A stretch of 64,000 nt of DNA from Microbacterium wangchenii (GTDB taxonomy: Bacteria; Actinomycetota; Actinomycetes; Actinomycetales; Microbacteriaceae). The stretch is taken from positions 3,410,001 to 3,474,000 of the forward strand of contig NZ_CP038266.1 in assembly GCF_004564355.1 (NCBI RefSeq), read 5' to 3'. Position numbers and translations under genes: made by a program. Positions 49,175-58,687 of the stretch are shown here, in pieces. The notes below the pieces were generated by a model, which was not told the origin of the DNA, did not search any database, and saw nothing but the letters and a program-made list of their open reading frames with translations. Each line of letters starts with the position of its first letter. Position 1 is the first letter of the stretch.

Positions 49175-52100
49175 TCAGATGACGGCGGCGCTCCAGGGGT
49201 CGGGCGTGCCGTAGCGGTGCGCCGTGATCGAGATCGACTGCTCGCGCAGGAACGGCGGCAGCTCGAGACGCCCGGCGGTGGTGACCTCGTCGGCGTAGAC
49301 GGCGAGGTCCGGATCGCCCTCGACCGCCGTGGCCAGCGCCCGGTGCAGCGCCGTGACGCTCTCGCGCGCGCCCACCAGCCGCGCGCGCGGAGGGCGAGGG
49401 GCGGATGCTGCGGCCTCGTCGCCGTCCGGGGTGCTCGGCGCGACCATCCGCTGCATCCACTGCTCGTCGGTCTCGACGGCGACGGGCACGCGGAGGTCGC
49501 CCAGCGCGCGCCGCACCTCGGCGGGGAGCCCCACCGGGGTGCTCAGCGTGAAGCCCCCGCCCGCCCGCACGCCCGCGAGCACGACGCGCAGCACCGCCTG
49601 CCACGGAGCATCCGCCGTCGCCCGCACCGCCACGCCGTCCACCGGCCGGTAGCGCAGCAGGTTGCGCTCGACGCCGAGACGGGAGACGTCCTTCACGCGG
49701 CCGAACTCCCGATCCCACGCGATCGCGTCCGAGAGGGCGCCACGGCGGAGCCACTCGAACGCCTCGTAGTGCAGCGTCGACTGCGCGGCCTCGATGAGGC
49801 CCGTGATGCGCGAATCGAGCCCGCGCAGGTGCAGGGTCGAGGATGCGGGCCCGCCGCTGGTGCCCCGCCACGACCCCAGCCCGACGAGGTAGTTCGGGCC
49901 GCCGGCCTTGGCGCCGGGGCCCACGGACGAGCGCTTCCACCCGCCGAACGGCTGGCGCTGCACGATCGCGCCGGTGATGCCGCGGTTGACGTAGAGGTTC
50001 CCCGCCTGCACGCGGTCCAGCCACAGCGCGAGATCGCCGGGGTTCTGCGTGTACAGCCCCGCGGTGAGGCCGTACTCCACGGCGTTCTGCAGCTCGACGG
50101 CCGGCGCGAGGGAGGACGCGTGCATGATGCCGAGGACGGGTCCGAAGAACTCCTCGCGGTGGAAGCGCGACCCGGGCGACACGCCGGTGCGGATGCCGGG
50201 GGTCCAGTACCGTCCGGCCTCCTCCGGGCCGAAGTCCAGCTCCCGCGGTTCGACGAGCCACCGCTCCCCCTCGTCCAGCGTCGTCAGCGCCCACGCGAGC
50301 TTGCCCTGCGGCGCCTCGATGAGGGGGCCGACCTCGCTCAGCGGATCGGAGGCGGGGCCCACCCGCAGCGACGTCGTGGCGTCGACGAGCTGCTGAGCGA
50401 AGCGCCGCGACCGCGCGACGGGGCCGACGAGGATCGCCAGCGACGCGGCGGAGCACTTCTGCCCGGCGTGCCCGAACGCGCTTCGGACCAGATCGGATGC
50501 CGCCAGGTCGAGGTCGGCGGAGGGCATCACGACGATCGCGTTCTTGCCGCTCGTCTCGGCCAGCAGCGGCAGGTCGGGGCGCCAGGAGCGGAACAGCTGC
50601 GCGGTCTCCCACGACCCGGTGAGGACGACCCGCTCGACGGCGGGATGCTCGATCAGCGATCGACCGAGGGTCTCCTCGTCGAGGTCGACGAGCGCGAGCA
50701 CCTCACGGGGGATGCCGGCGTCCCACAGGGCCTCGGCGACCACGGCGGCGCAGCGGCGGGCCTGCGGTGCGGGCTTGAAGATCACGCCGCTGCCGGCGGC
50801 GAGCGCGGCCAGCACGCCGCCGGCGGGGATGGCGAGGGGGAAGTTCCACGGCGGGGCGACGACGGTCACCCGTGCCGGCGTGAAGACGGCGCCGGGGACG
50901 CGGTCGAGCTCGCGCGCCGTCGCGGCGTAGTAGTCGGCGAAGTCGACCGCCTCGCTGACCTCGGTGTCGGCCTCGGCGAACACCTTGCCGGTCTCGGAGG
51001 CGGCGACCTCGATGAGCAGCCCTCGCCGTGCGGCCAGGACGCGGGCCGCGCGCGTGAGGATCTCCGCGCGCTCCGCCGCGGGGCGCGCCGCCCAGGCGGC
51101 GGATGCGTCCCGCACGCCGCCCACGACGGCATCCAGCATCGCGGCATCCGCCACGCGCGCATCCGCCAGCACGGCGTCGCCGCCGACCGAGGCGGGCACA
51201 CGGGCGAGGACCGCGGCGGCCCACTCCCGGTTGGCCGGGAGTGCGGGATCCGAGTCGGGGGCGTTGCGGAACCCGGGCGCGCCGACGGCGGCCTCGTCGT
51301 CCTCCCGCGGGGAGTACACCGCCGTCTCCACGAACGCCTCCCCGCCGAAGACGACCCGGCCGGGATCGTCGTCGTCCGGCGTGGCCGACCGCGCGATGCC
51401 GAGCACCGCCTGGGTGAGCCCCTCCTCCGCGGCCGGGGGGTCGCGGAGGATGCGCGGCGCGTCCGGCGCCGGCTCGCCCTCGCGCTCCTGGCTGCGCCGG
51501 GCGCCGACGGGCAGTCGCGGATCGGCGGCGCGCTGGACGGAGGCCAGGTACCGCTCGCGCTCGCGGGCGAAGAGCTCGGGATCATCCGCGAGATCGAACG
51601 CCGTGGAGAGGAAGTTCTCCCCCGCCGCGTTCTCCTCCAGGCGGCGCACGAGGTAGCTGATCGCCACGTCGAACTCGTCGGGCCGCACGACCGGCACGTA
51701 CAGCAGCACGGCCCCGACCTCACGGGCCACGGCAGCGGCCTGCCCCTGGGCCATGCCCAGGAGCATCTCGACCTCGACGTCGGCGGTGACCCCGCGCTCG
51801 GTGGCGAGGAGCCACGCGTGGGCGATGTCGAAGAGGTTGTGGCCGGCCACCCCCACCCGCACCGCGGCGGTCGATTCGGGCCGGAGGGCTTCGGAGAGGC
51901 ACCGCAGGTAGTTCGCGTCGGTGTCGAGCTTGCTGTCATAGGTGGCCGTCGTCCAGCCGTGGAGCACCGCGTCCACGCGTTCCATCGCGAGGTTGGCGCC
52001 CTTTACGAGGCGGATCTTGATGCGCGCAGCACCTCCCGCCACCCGCTGACGCGCCCACGCGGTCAGTTCCCGCAGGGCCGGCAGCGCGTCCGGCAGGTAC

Positions 52101-52864
52101 GCCTGCAGCACGATCCCGGCCTCGAGCCCCGCGAGGCGCGGATCCTCCAGGACGCGCGTGAACACCGCGATCGTGAGGTCGAGGTCGCGGTACTCCTCCA
52201 TGTCGAGGTTGATGAACGTGCCGTCGGCGGCGGCGCTGAGGTACAGCGGCATGAGGCGCTCGGCCACGCGCTCGACCATGTCGTCGAAGGCCCACAGCGA
52301 CAGGTGCGACGCGATCGCCGACACTTTGACCGAGACGTAGTCGACGTCGGGTCGGCGGATGAGCTCGTGGATGCCGTCGAGCCGACGCTCGGCCTCTGCT
52401 TCTCCCAGCACGGCCTCGCCCAGCAGGTTGAGGTTGAGCCGCGCGCCGTTCTCCCGGAGCTTCGCGAGTGCCGGGCCGAGCTTGGCGGGGCGGGCGTCGA
52501 CCACAAGGTGCCCGACCATCTCGCGCAGTGCGCGGCGCGCGATCGGCACGATGGGGGCGGGGAGCGCGGGCGCCACGGCACCGCCGACGTGGACGGCGCC
52601 GCGCAGGTACCACGGCAGGAAATCGGGCACGAGCGGGGCGATGCGGTGCAGCTGGGATGCAGCGGCCGAGAGGCTCTCGGGGCGCATGACCCCGTCGACG
52701 AAGCCGATCGTGAACGGCAGCCCCTGCGGATCGCGGAGCACGCCCGCCAGGCGTTGCGCGGACCGATCCGCCGGCTCGGCGGAGGACTCGGACACCCACC
52801 GGGCGGCGAGTTCGACGGCACGGTCCGCGAGGTCGGGCGGCAGCGCGGGCGCAGTCGTGCTCAT
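49175..52864 (-). CDS. putA: Bifunctional proline dehydrogenase / L-glutamate gamma-semialdehyde dehydrogenase
   Basis: A 1229-residue fused PutA that oxidises proline to glutamate. The FAD-dependent PRODH barrel is in about residues 60-440 (RLNLNLLGEAVLGEAEAERR, YVSVKVSAIASHLSLWAFDD, RIKIRLVKGANLAMERV). The aldehyde dehydrogenase is in about residues 560-1030, with VVAPPWNFPLAIPAGG, the EETLGRSLIEHPAVERVVLTGS region, the catalytic Cys in GHAGQKCSAAS and QPFGGWKRSSVGPGAKAGG. A C-terminal region of about 200 residues follows. No ribbon-helix-helix domain is present, so it is not a DNA-binding PutA. It stands next to rocD, which supplies the same semialdehyde. Confidence 0.95.
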   Translation of the reverse strand: MSTTAPALPPDLADRAVELAARWVSESSAEPADRSAQRLAGVLRDPQGLPFTIGFVDGVMRPESLSAAASQLHRIAPLVPDFLPWYLRGAVHVGGAVAPALPAPIVPIARRALREMVGHLVVDARPAKLGPALAKLRENGARLNLNLLGEAVLGEAEAERRLDGIHELIRRPDVDYVSVKVSAIASHLSLWAFDDMVERVAERLMPLYLSAAADGTFINLDMEEYRDLDLTIAVFTRVLEDPRLAGLEAGIVLQAYLPDALPALRELTAWARQRVAGGAARIKIRLVKGANLAMERVDAVLHGWTTATYDSKLDTDANYLRCLSEALRPESTAAVRVGVAGHNLFDIAHAWLLATERGVTADVEVEMLLGMAQGQAAAVAREVGAVLLYVPVVRPDEFDVAISYLVRRLEENAAGENFLSTAFDLADDPELFARERERYLASVQRAADPRLPVGARRSQEREGEPAPDAPRILRDPPAAEEGLTQAVLGIARSATPDDDDPGRVVFGGEAFVETAVYSPREDDEAAVGAPGFRNAPDSDPALPANREWAAAVLARVPASVGGDAVLADARVADAAMLDAVVGGVRDASAAWAARPAAERAEILTRAARVLAARRGLLIEVAASETGKVFAEADTEVSEAVDFADYYAATARELDRVPGAVFTPARVTVVAPPWNFPLAIPAGGVLAALAAGSGVIFKPAPQARRCAAVVAEALWDAGIPREVLALVDLDEETLGRSLIEHPAVERVVLTGSWETAQLFRSWRPDLPLLAETSGKNAIVVMPSADLDLAASDLVRSAFGHAGQKCSAASLAILVGPVARSRRFAQQLVDATTSLRVGPASDPLSEVGPLIEAPQGKLAWALTTLDEGERWLVEPRELDFGPEEAGRYWTPGIRTGVSPGSRFHREEFFGPVLGIMHASSLAPAVELQNAVEYGLTAGLYTQNPGDLALWLDRVQAGNLYVNRGITGAIVQRQPFGGWKRSSVGPGAKAGGPNYLVGLGSWRGTSGGPASSTLHLRGLDSRITGLIEAAQSTLHYEAFEWLRRGALSDAIAWDREFGRVKDVSRLGVERNLLRYRPVDGVAVRATADAPWQAVLRVVLAGVRAGGGFTLSTPVGLPAEVRRALGDLRVPVAVETDEQWMQRMVAPSTPDGDEAAASAPRPPRARLVGARESVTALHRALATAVEGDPDLAVYADEVTTAGRLELPPFLREQSISITAHRYGTPDPWSAAVI

Positions 52865-53072
52865 GCTCGACAGCCTAGGCAGGTGCCCCCGGCGCCCGGA
52901 TGCGCCGTGCCGCGCGCCACGGCAACTCTCCGTGCCGCCTCACGACCGACCGACTTCCGTATCGATCCGCCGGACGTGCCGTCAAGAGTGTCCGTAAAGG
53001 TGAACTGCTCGATAACCTGGCACCACGTGCGTCCGGCGGGGGTCCGGAACGGCGCGTTCCGAGGGGGAACAC

Positions 53073-55433
53073 GTGCTCGCTTCCGTGCTCTGGTGGGTGG
53101 GTATCGCCGCAGCCGTTCTGCTGCTGGTCGCGGGCGTCCTGCTGGTGGTGTTCGGCGCCCGTCGCCTGCGGCGCCGTCCGGCCCCTGCGCCGACGGAACC
53201 GGCGGGGCCGACAGCGGCCGCACCCAGCCCCCACTACGCCCACTACGACCCGGCCAACCCGCACTACCGCGACGGCTGGCAGTTCATCCAGGGCCAGTGG
53301 ACGCAGGTGCAGGTGTGGGATGCCTCGTCGCAGCAGTGGTACGTCCACGGGGTCGACGCCACCGGCGCCGCCACGGCCACGGCGGTCGGCGTGACCGCCG
53401 CCCCCGCCGTATCCGCTCCGAAGAAGCGGGCGGCCGGCATCGCCATGCTCACCGTCGGCGCCCTGCTCGCCGTGGCCGCGATCCCCCTCGGCGTGGCATC
53501 CGCCGGTCCGCTTCTGACCAGCACCGCCGCCGCCGGCAGGCTGCCGACGGACATCGTCTCGGAGTCCGACGAGTTCCGTTACACCGCCGCGATCACGATC
53601 GCCGACGATGAGGAACTCACCTTCCGGTTCCGTGTCGACCCGGAGCCCTACGACGACGCGGCGTACGAGAACAACGAGCGCAACACCGCGATGGTGGCCG
53701 CCTACTACGACTCCGACTTCAGCCAGCTGGCCGATTACTACCTCGGCTCGTCGTCCATCGACCACTCCGTCACGCTCTCACCCTCCCCGCCGAAGTTCCG
53801 AAACGCCGACGCCGATCCGCTCTTCGAGGAGGACCAGCGGCGGTCGTGGGCGCCGATGGACACGCTGTACGTCGTGCAGTACCTCGACCCCGACGGCAAG
53901 GAGTTCGACAAGCCGATCGTGACGATGGCGCACGTGCGTCCGACCACCGAGGTGCCGGCCACCCCGCAGGTGCAGTACACCGCCGCCGCCGACGGATTCC
54001 TCGAACTCACGTGGGCACCGGTCGAGGGCGCCGTGGAGTACGTGCCGCTGCTGGCCACGACGAATCCCGACCTCGGGTACACCGATTACGAGGCGCTGGG
54101 CACGGTGGACGGCTCCGCGACGGCCTGGTCGACGCGGGATGTCGAGACCGCGGACTGCTGGTTCAGCGGTATCGGCGACAGCGTGCAGAACTGCGCCCTG
54201 AGAGGGGCGTACCTCGCCCTCGAGAACGGCGAAGCCATCGGCTACGGCCTGATGGCGATCGGCGCGGATGGCGCCCGCTCGTTCATCGACCGCTTCGACG
54301 GCCGCATGCTCAACGCGATGCTGCCCGGCGAGGTGTCGATCGAACGCCCCGCCGGCACCACGACGGTGTACACCGGCACGCTGGACAGCTTTCCCACGAC
54401 CGCGCGCACCCTCACTGTGGGAGCCACCCAGGGCGACGTGCCGCTCGTCTTCGACCGCGCCGAACGCGAGGGCGCGATCGGTTACATCCACGCGCGCGTG
54501 CCGGGCACCGTCGCGGCGGTCTCGCTCGGCTGGGATCACGTCGACGGCACGTGGGACGCGTTCGTCGAGGGGGTGCGCGCACGACTGGAGGCAGCGCTCC
54601 CCCGCCCCACCGGCATCTTCGAATCGTCGTACCAGGAGCTGGCCACGCCGGCGTCCGACGCGCCCGTGTCGCGGGAAGCGCCCGACGTGGACTTCCCGCT
54701 GCCCGACGAGTTCGGGGAGATCGGCGAGTACGTCGCGGCGAACCTCATCGCGGGCAACGAGCGCATCGACATGGATGCGGTGGCCAACCCCTTCGCCCCC
54801 GGCGAGCTCGTGGAGGCCGTGATCAGTCAGACCCCGTACGCGATGGTGCGCACCTACAGCTTCCGGCAGGTCGACGAGCGCCTCGTGCTCGAGGTGGACT
54901 ATCCGCTCCCCGTCGAGGAGATGCGCCGCGTGCAGGAGGAGACCCGCGCCAAGGCGCAGGCGGTCGTCGCGGAGGTCGTCCGCGACGGCATGGGCGAGCG
55001 CGACATCGCGCTCGCCCTGAACGACTGGATCACCGCCCACGCCGAGTACGACTACGTCGCCTTCGACGCCGTCCAGGCCGACCGCAGCCGCTGGTACGCG
55101 CCGGAGTACGCGCCGGCGTGGCGGGCCGACGGGATCCTGCTCGGCGGGTCGGGGGTGTGCGCCGGGTACGCCCTCGCCTACAAGGCCCTCTCCGACGAGG
55201 CCGGGATCGACACCGTGTACGTGCTGGGCAACGCCAACGCGACCGGGCACGCCTGGAACAAGACGTTCATGGACGGCAAGTGGCAGGTGGTGGATCCGAC
55301 CTGGAACGATGCGCCGACACCCAACGAGCTGTTCGGCATCTCCGACGAGGTCGCGCTCACGCAGTGGAGCCACGAGCTCAGTTCGACGCGATGGACGATC
55401 CCTTCGATGGTGGGGCAGTACGCGGCCGGCTGA
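53073..55433 (+). CDS. Membrane protein with C-terminal transglutaminase domain
   Basis: A 786-residue protein. An N-terminal membrane helix (about residues 3-27) is followed by a short Tyr/Trp-rich segment (WQFIQGQWTQVQVWDASSQQ) and a second helix (about residues 115-145). The large exported part contains two middle regions of unknown fold, and a transglutaminase core near the C-terminus with Cys in GGSGVCAGYALAYKALS, His in NATGHAWNKTF and Asp in VVDPTWND. It may be a cell-surface cysteine protease or crosslinking enzyme. GTG 53073 follows GAGGGGGAACAC. It stands alone; its TGA directly abuts the convergent thioesterase stop (TGATCA). The 208 bp upstream hold no gene. Confidence 0.82.
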   Translation: MLASVLWWVGIAAAVLLLVAGVLLVVFGARRLRRRPAPAPTEPAGPTAAAPSPHYAHYDPANPHYRDGWQFIQGQWTQVQVWDASSQQWYVHGVDATGAATATAVGVTAAPAVSAPKKRAAGIAMLTVGALLAVAAIPLGVASAGPLLTSTAAAGRLPTDIVSESDEFRYTAAITIADDEELTFRFRVDPEPYDDAAYENNERNTAMVAAYYDSDFSQLADYYLGSSSIDHSVTLSPSPPKFRNADADPLFEEDQRRSWAPMDTLYVVQYLDPDGKEFDKPIVTMAHVRPTTEVPATPQVQYTAAADGFLELTWAPVEGAVEYVPLLATTNPDLGYTDYEALGTVDGSATAWSTRDVETADCWFSGIGDSVQNCALRGAYLALENGEAIGYGLMAIGADGARSFIDRFDGRMLNAMLPGEVSIERPAGTTTVYTGTLDSFPTTARTLTVGATQGDVPLVFDRAEREGAIGYIHARVPGTVAAVSLGWDHVDGTWDAFVEGVRARLEAALPRPTGIFESSYQELATPASDAPVSREAPDVDFPLPDEFGEIGEYVAANLIAGNERIDMDAVANPFAPGELVEAVISQTPYAMVRTYSFRQVDERLVLEVDYPLPVEEMRRVQEETRAKAQAVVAEVVRDGMGERDIALALNDWITAHAEYDYVAFDAVQADRSRWYAPEYAPAWRADGILLGGSGVCAGYALAYKALSDEAGIDTVYVLGNANATGHAWNKTFMDGKWQVVDPTWNDAPTPNELFGISDEVALTQWSHELSSTRWTIPSMVGQYAAG

Positions 55434-55997
55434 TCAGTCCCACACGCTGGGGGCGGGCCGGCGCTGCGAGGGCAGCGCGGATGCCGCTGCCCACTCGTGC
55501 ACCCACGACTCGACGTCGGGCAGCCCCTCGGGGTAGCCGAGCGCGGTGAACAGCTCGTCGTGGTCGACGGTGCCGCCCGAGCGCTTGAGCATGCGGGCGC
55601 GGATGATCGCCCGCGCGTAGATCTCGCCGCGCACGACCGCCCGGTGCTCGAGGTACAGCGCCCGGTCGTCGTGGCCGATGAGGCGGGTCTCCAGCTCGAA
55701 GCGCTGCCACAGGTTGAGCGACTTTCGGAACGTGACCGTCTCGCTGGAGACGACGGGGTACCACCCGTGAGTGTTCATCTCCTCCAGCAGGCCCGTCCGC
55801 ACGAGCAGATCCCACCGCCCCAGGTCGAACACCGACAGGTAGCGGCCGTTGTTCATGTGCTTGAGGATGTCGATGTCGGTGGGGAGCGTGGTCAGCCGGA
55901 TGCGGCCGACCGCGCTGGGCGGGAGCCGCTTCCCCGAGCGGCGCACCGAGCGCCGAGCACGGGCGATGACCAGGAGGGTGCGCCAGAGGAGATTCAC
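55434..55997 (-). CDS. Acyl-CoA thioesterase-like hot-dog protein
   Basis: A protein of about 187 residues from GTG 55997. TTLPTDIDILKHMNNGRYLSVFDLGRWDLL is the 4-hydroxybenzoyl-CoA thioesterase-type motif, with the Asp/Asn and MNNGRY residues conserved, followed by SETVTFRKSLNLWQRFELET. Members hydrolyse acyl-CoA thioesters or act in uncharacterised lipid metabolism. The frame is open for another 46 codons upstream, but those residues look non-coding; the start is uncertain. It is convergent with the transglutaminase gene. Confidence 0.75.
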   Translation of the reverse strand: MNLLWRTLLVIARARRSVRRSGKRLPPSAVGRIRLTTLPTDIDILKHMNNGRYLSVFDLGRWDLLVRTGLLEEMNTHGWYPVVSSETVTFRKSLNLWQRFELETRLIGHDDRALYLEHRAVVRGEIYARAIIRARMLKRSGGTVDHDELFTALGYPEGLPDVESWVHEWAAASALPSQRRPAPSVWD

Positions 55998-56100
55998 GAT
56001 CCGCGATCGTAGCTTCCCCGGCCACCCACGCACACTCCGTTGTGGGATGGCGACAGTCCTGCCGCCTCCCGGCCCGGCCCCGTCCCGCCCCAGGCTCAGC

Positions 56101-56176
56101 CCCACGTTCGCGCCACATCCGTGCATCCGCGCCATTTCTTAACGGCGCGGACGCATCGAACAGGCGCGGACGTGGG
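56101..56176. repeat. Long imperfect inverted repeat after GH51 gene
   Basis: CCCACGTTCGCGCC... pairs with ...GGCGCGGACGTGGG, and an inner ATCCGCGCC pairs with GGCGCGGAC, leaving about 10 unpaired bases at the centre. Arms are about 33 nt with a mismatched patch in the middle. It lies 20 bp beyond the GH51 stop and may serve as its terminator. The remaining bases of 55998-56196 show nothing else. Confidence 0.65.
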
Positions 56177-56196
56177 ATCGGGCCGAGGGACGGGGG

Positions 56197-57732
56197 TCAG
56201 GTGCGGGCGACGTCCAGCTGCACCACGGCCCACGACAGCGGGGGCAGCGTCGCGCGCAGCGTGCCGTCCTCGAGTCCGACGGAGCGCAGCGGCACCAGCC
56301 CTACCGTGTCGGGGGCGTCCTGCGTGTTGGCGGCGTGCCGGTCGCCGCCCTCCGGAAGCGTCAGCACCTCCGCGTCCCGCACGCCCGTGACCCCGAGCCC
56401 GCGCACCTCCAGGGTCACGGAAGCCTCCTCGTCCAGCGAGCGGTTCGCCAGGAACAGCGCGGCGCGGCCCGACTCCTCGTCCCACGTGGCCGCCGCATCC
56501 ACCGCATCCACGTCGCCGAACTTCGTCGTCGCCAGCTGCGACGACTCCACCGCCAGGCGCAGGATGCGGCCGCGCGCCAGCTGCGCAATTCGGGCGAAGG
56601 GCCAGAAGATCGTCTGCCGCCACGCCGGGCCGTTCTCCTCCGAGCGGATCGGCGCGATGACGTTGACGAGCTGGGCCTGATTGGCGATCCGCACGCGGTC
56701 GCCGTGACGCAGCAGGCTGTGCAGGAACGTGCCGACGACGACCGCGTCGGTGACGGAGTACGTGTCTTCGATGAGCCGCGGATGCTCCCGCCACTGCCGC
56801 GCGACCAAGTGCGGCTGGTCGTCGGTCTGCAGCCCCTCCTGGTACCAGACGTTCCACTCGTCGAAGGAGATGTCGACCTGCTTGGTGTGCTTGCCGGCGG
56901 CCTTGACGGCGTCGATCGTGGCCACCACGCCCTCGATGAAGGCATCCATGTCGACGGCTTCGGCGAGGAAGGACGCGGCATCCTCGTCGCGCTCCTGGTA
57001 GTACGCGTGCATGGAGATGTAGTCCACCTCCTCGTACGCGTGGGTCAGGACGGTGTGCTCCCACGAGCCGAAGGTCGGCATCTGCCGGTTCGACGACCCC
57101 ACCGCGACCAGCTCGAGGTCGGGGTCGACGAAGCGCATCGCCTTCGCCGTCTCCTGCGCCAGCCGGCCGTACTCGTGAGCGGTCTTGTGCCCGATCTGCC
57201 ACGGACCGTCCAGCTCGTTGCCCAGGCACCACAGCCGGATGTCGAAGGGCTCGGGCGATCCGTTGCGCCGGCGCAGGTCCGACCAGTACGTCCCGCCGGG
57301 GTGGTTGGCGTACTCGACGAGCGCGCGGGCCTCGTCGACACCGCGCGTTCCGAGGTTCACCGCCTCCATCACCTCCACGTTCGCCTCGCGGGCCCACTCG
57401 ACGAATTCGTGCAGGCCGAAGGCGTTCGTCTCGACGGTGTGCCACGCCCCGTCGAGCCGCCGCGGCCGCTCGGCCACCGGCCCGACGCCGTCCTCCCACA
57501 GATACCCCGAGACGAAGTTGCCGCCGGGATAGCGCACGACCGTGGGCCCCATCTCCTTCACCAGTGCGAGGACGTCGCGGCGGAACCCGCGCGCGTCGGC
57601 CTCGGGGTGCCCCGGCTCGAAGATGCCGGTGTAGACGCAGCGGCCCATGTGCTCGACGAACGAGCCGAAGAGCCGTCGGGGCACCTCGCCCACGGTGAAG
57701 TCGCGGTCGATGACGATGCGGGCGCGGGGCAT
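56197..57732 (-). CDS. Alpha-L-arabinofuranosidase, glycoside hydrolase family 51
   Basis: A 511-residue GH51 enzyme. RLFGSFVEHMGRCVYTGIFEP is near residue 20, the acid/base Glu is in WCLGNELDGPWQIGHK near 175 and the nucleophile Glu in ISFDEWNVWYQ near 290, followed by a C-terminal beta-sandwich. There is no signal peptide, so it probably removes arabinofuranosyl units from imported arabino-oligosaccharides in the cytoplasm. ATG 57732 follows AGGAGA. It is the last gene of the importer operon that reads from 60962, 43 bp after the second permease. Confidence 0.94.
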   Translation of the reverse strand: MPRARIVIDRDFTVGEVPRRLFGSFVEHMGRCVYTGIFEPGHPEADARGFRRDVLALVKEMGPTVVRYPGGNFVSGYLWEDGVGPVAERPRRLDGAWHTVETNAFGLHEFVEWAREANVEVMEAVNLGTRGVDEARALVEYANHPGGTYWSDLRRRNGSPEPFDIRLWCLGNELDGPWQIGHKTAHEYGRLAQETAKAMRFVDPDLELVAVGSSNRQMPTFGSWEHTVLTHAYEEVDYISMHAYYQERDEDAASFLAEAVDMDAFIEGVVATIDAVKAAGKHTKQVDISFDEWNVWYQEGLQTDDQPHLVARQWREHPRLIEDTYSVTDAVVVGTFLHSLLRHGDRVRIANQAQLVNVIAPIRSEENGPAWRQTIFWPFARIAQLARGRILRLAVESSQLATTKFGDVDAVDAAATWDEESGRAALFLANRSLDEEASVTLEVRGLGVTGVRDAEVLTLPEGGDRHAANTQDAPDTVGLVPLRSVGLEDGTLRATLPPLSWAVVQLDVART

Positions 57733-57775
57733 GGTTCTCCTGTTCGACGAGGGGTGGGGATGCTGCGCAGACGGC

Positions 57776-58687
57776 TCAGGTGCCGCCGAAGCCGGTCGTG
57801 GCGACACCGCGCACGATCTGCTTCTGGAAGATCAGGAACAGCACGATCAGCGGCACGGAGGCGAGCACGGCCTGCGCCATGATCTGCGCGTACTGCACGC
57901 CGTATGCGCTGATGACGGTCTGCAGGCCCACCGGCAGCGTCATCAGGTTGGTGTCGTTGATGATGAGGAAGGGCCAGAGGAAGTTGTTCCAGGTCGTGAT
58001 GAAGACGAAGATCGCCACGGCCGCGAGGATGCCGCGCGAGAGCGGCAGCACGACCGACCAGAACACGCGCACGCGCCCCGCCCCGTCCACCCGCGCCGCG
58101 TCCTCGAGCTCGATGGGCACCTGATCGAAGAACTTCTTCAGGATGAACACCATCGCCGGCGCGACCACCTGCGGCAGGATCAGCCCGAGGGGGGTGTCGA
58201 CGAGGTTGAAGGCGAGCATCTCGTAGAACAGCGGAATGATGAGCACCTGCGGCGGCACGACGATCGAGGCGATCACGACGCCGTAGAGGAGGCTCTTGCC
58301 CGGGAACTCCAGCCGCGAGAACGCGTAGGCCGCGAGAGCGGAGATGGCGATGGTGATGAGCGTGACCGCGGCGGAGGTCCACAGGCTGTTGAACGCCCAG
58401 ATGTAGACGTTCCCCTGCGCCAGGATCGTGGAATACGCATCGATGGTCGGACCGGTTGCTCCGATCCAGCTCCCCCCGGACGCGGCATCCGTCTCGGTCA
58501 TGAACGACGTCGCCACGGCCCACAGGAACGGCAGCAGCCAGCCGATCGCCATGAGGGCGAGGGCGATGAAGGCGAGGACGTTGAGAAGGCTGAACCGACG
58601 GGCGCCCGGCTTCCGGACGCGATCGGGGGTGTCCGCCGCGCCCTCGGGGGTGGCGAGAGGGGCGCGGGCCTGCGCGGTGGTGCTCAT
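57776..58687 (-). CDS. ABC sugar importer permease, MalG type
   Basis: A 303-residue permease with about six membrane helices and the EAA loop ELEDAARVDGAGRVRVFWSVVLP. The start ATG 58687 overlaps the MalF-type permease stop (ATGA). The C-terminus FLIFQKQIVRGVATTGFGGT is typical. It imports arabinose-containing oligosaccharides if context with GH51 is a guide. As in the other importer here, no ATPase gene is present. Confidence 0.92.
   Translation of the reverse strand: MSTTAQARAPLATPEGAADTPDRVRKPGARRFSLLNVLAFIALALMAIGWLLPFLWAVATSFMTETDAASGGSWIGATGPTIDAYSTILAQGNVYIWAFNSLWTSAAVTLITIAISALAAYAFSRLEFPGKSLLYGVVIASIVVPPQVLIIPLFYEMLAFNLVDTPLGLILPQVVAPAMVFILKKFFDQVPIELEDAARVDGAGRVRVFWSVVLPLSRGILAAVAIFVFITTWNNFLWPFLIINDTNLMTLPVGLQTVISAYGVQYAQIMAQAVLASVPLIVLFLIFQKQIVRGVATTGFGGT

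Noticed and set aside
48956..53611. A 1551-codon open frame on the plus strand
   Set aside because: It is antisense to putA over almost its whole length, its translation is rich in Arg/Gly/His repeats, and it runs through the putA promoter gap. It reflects high GC, not a gene.
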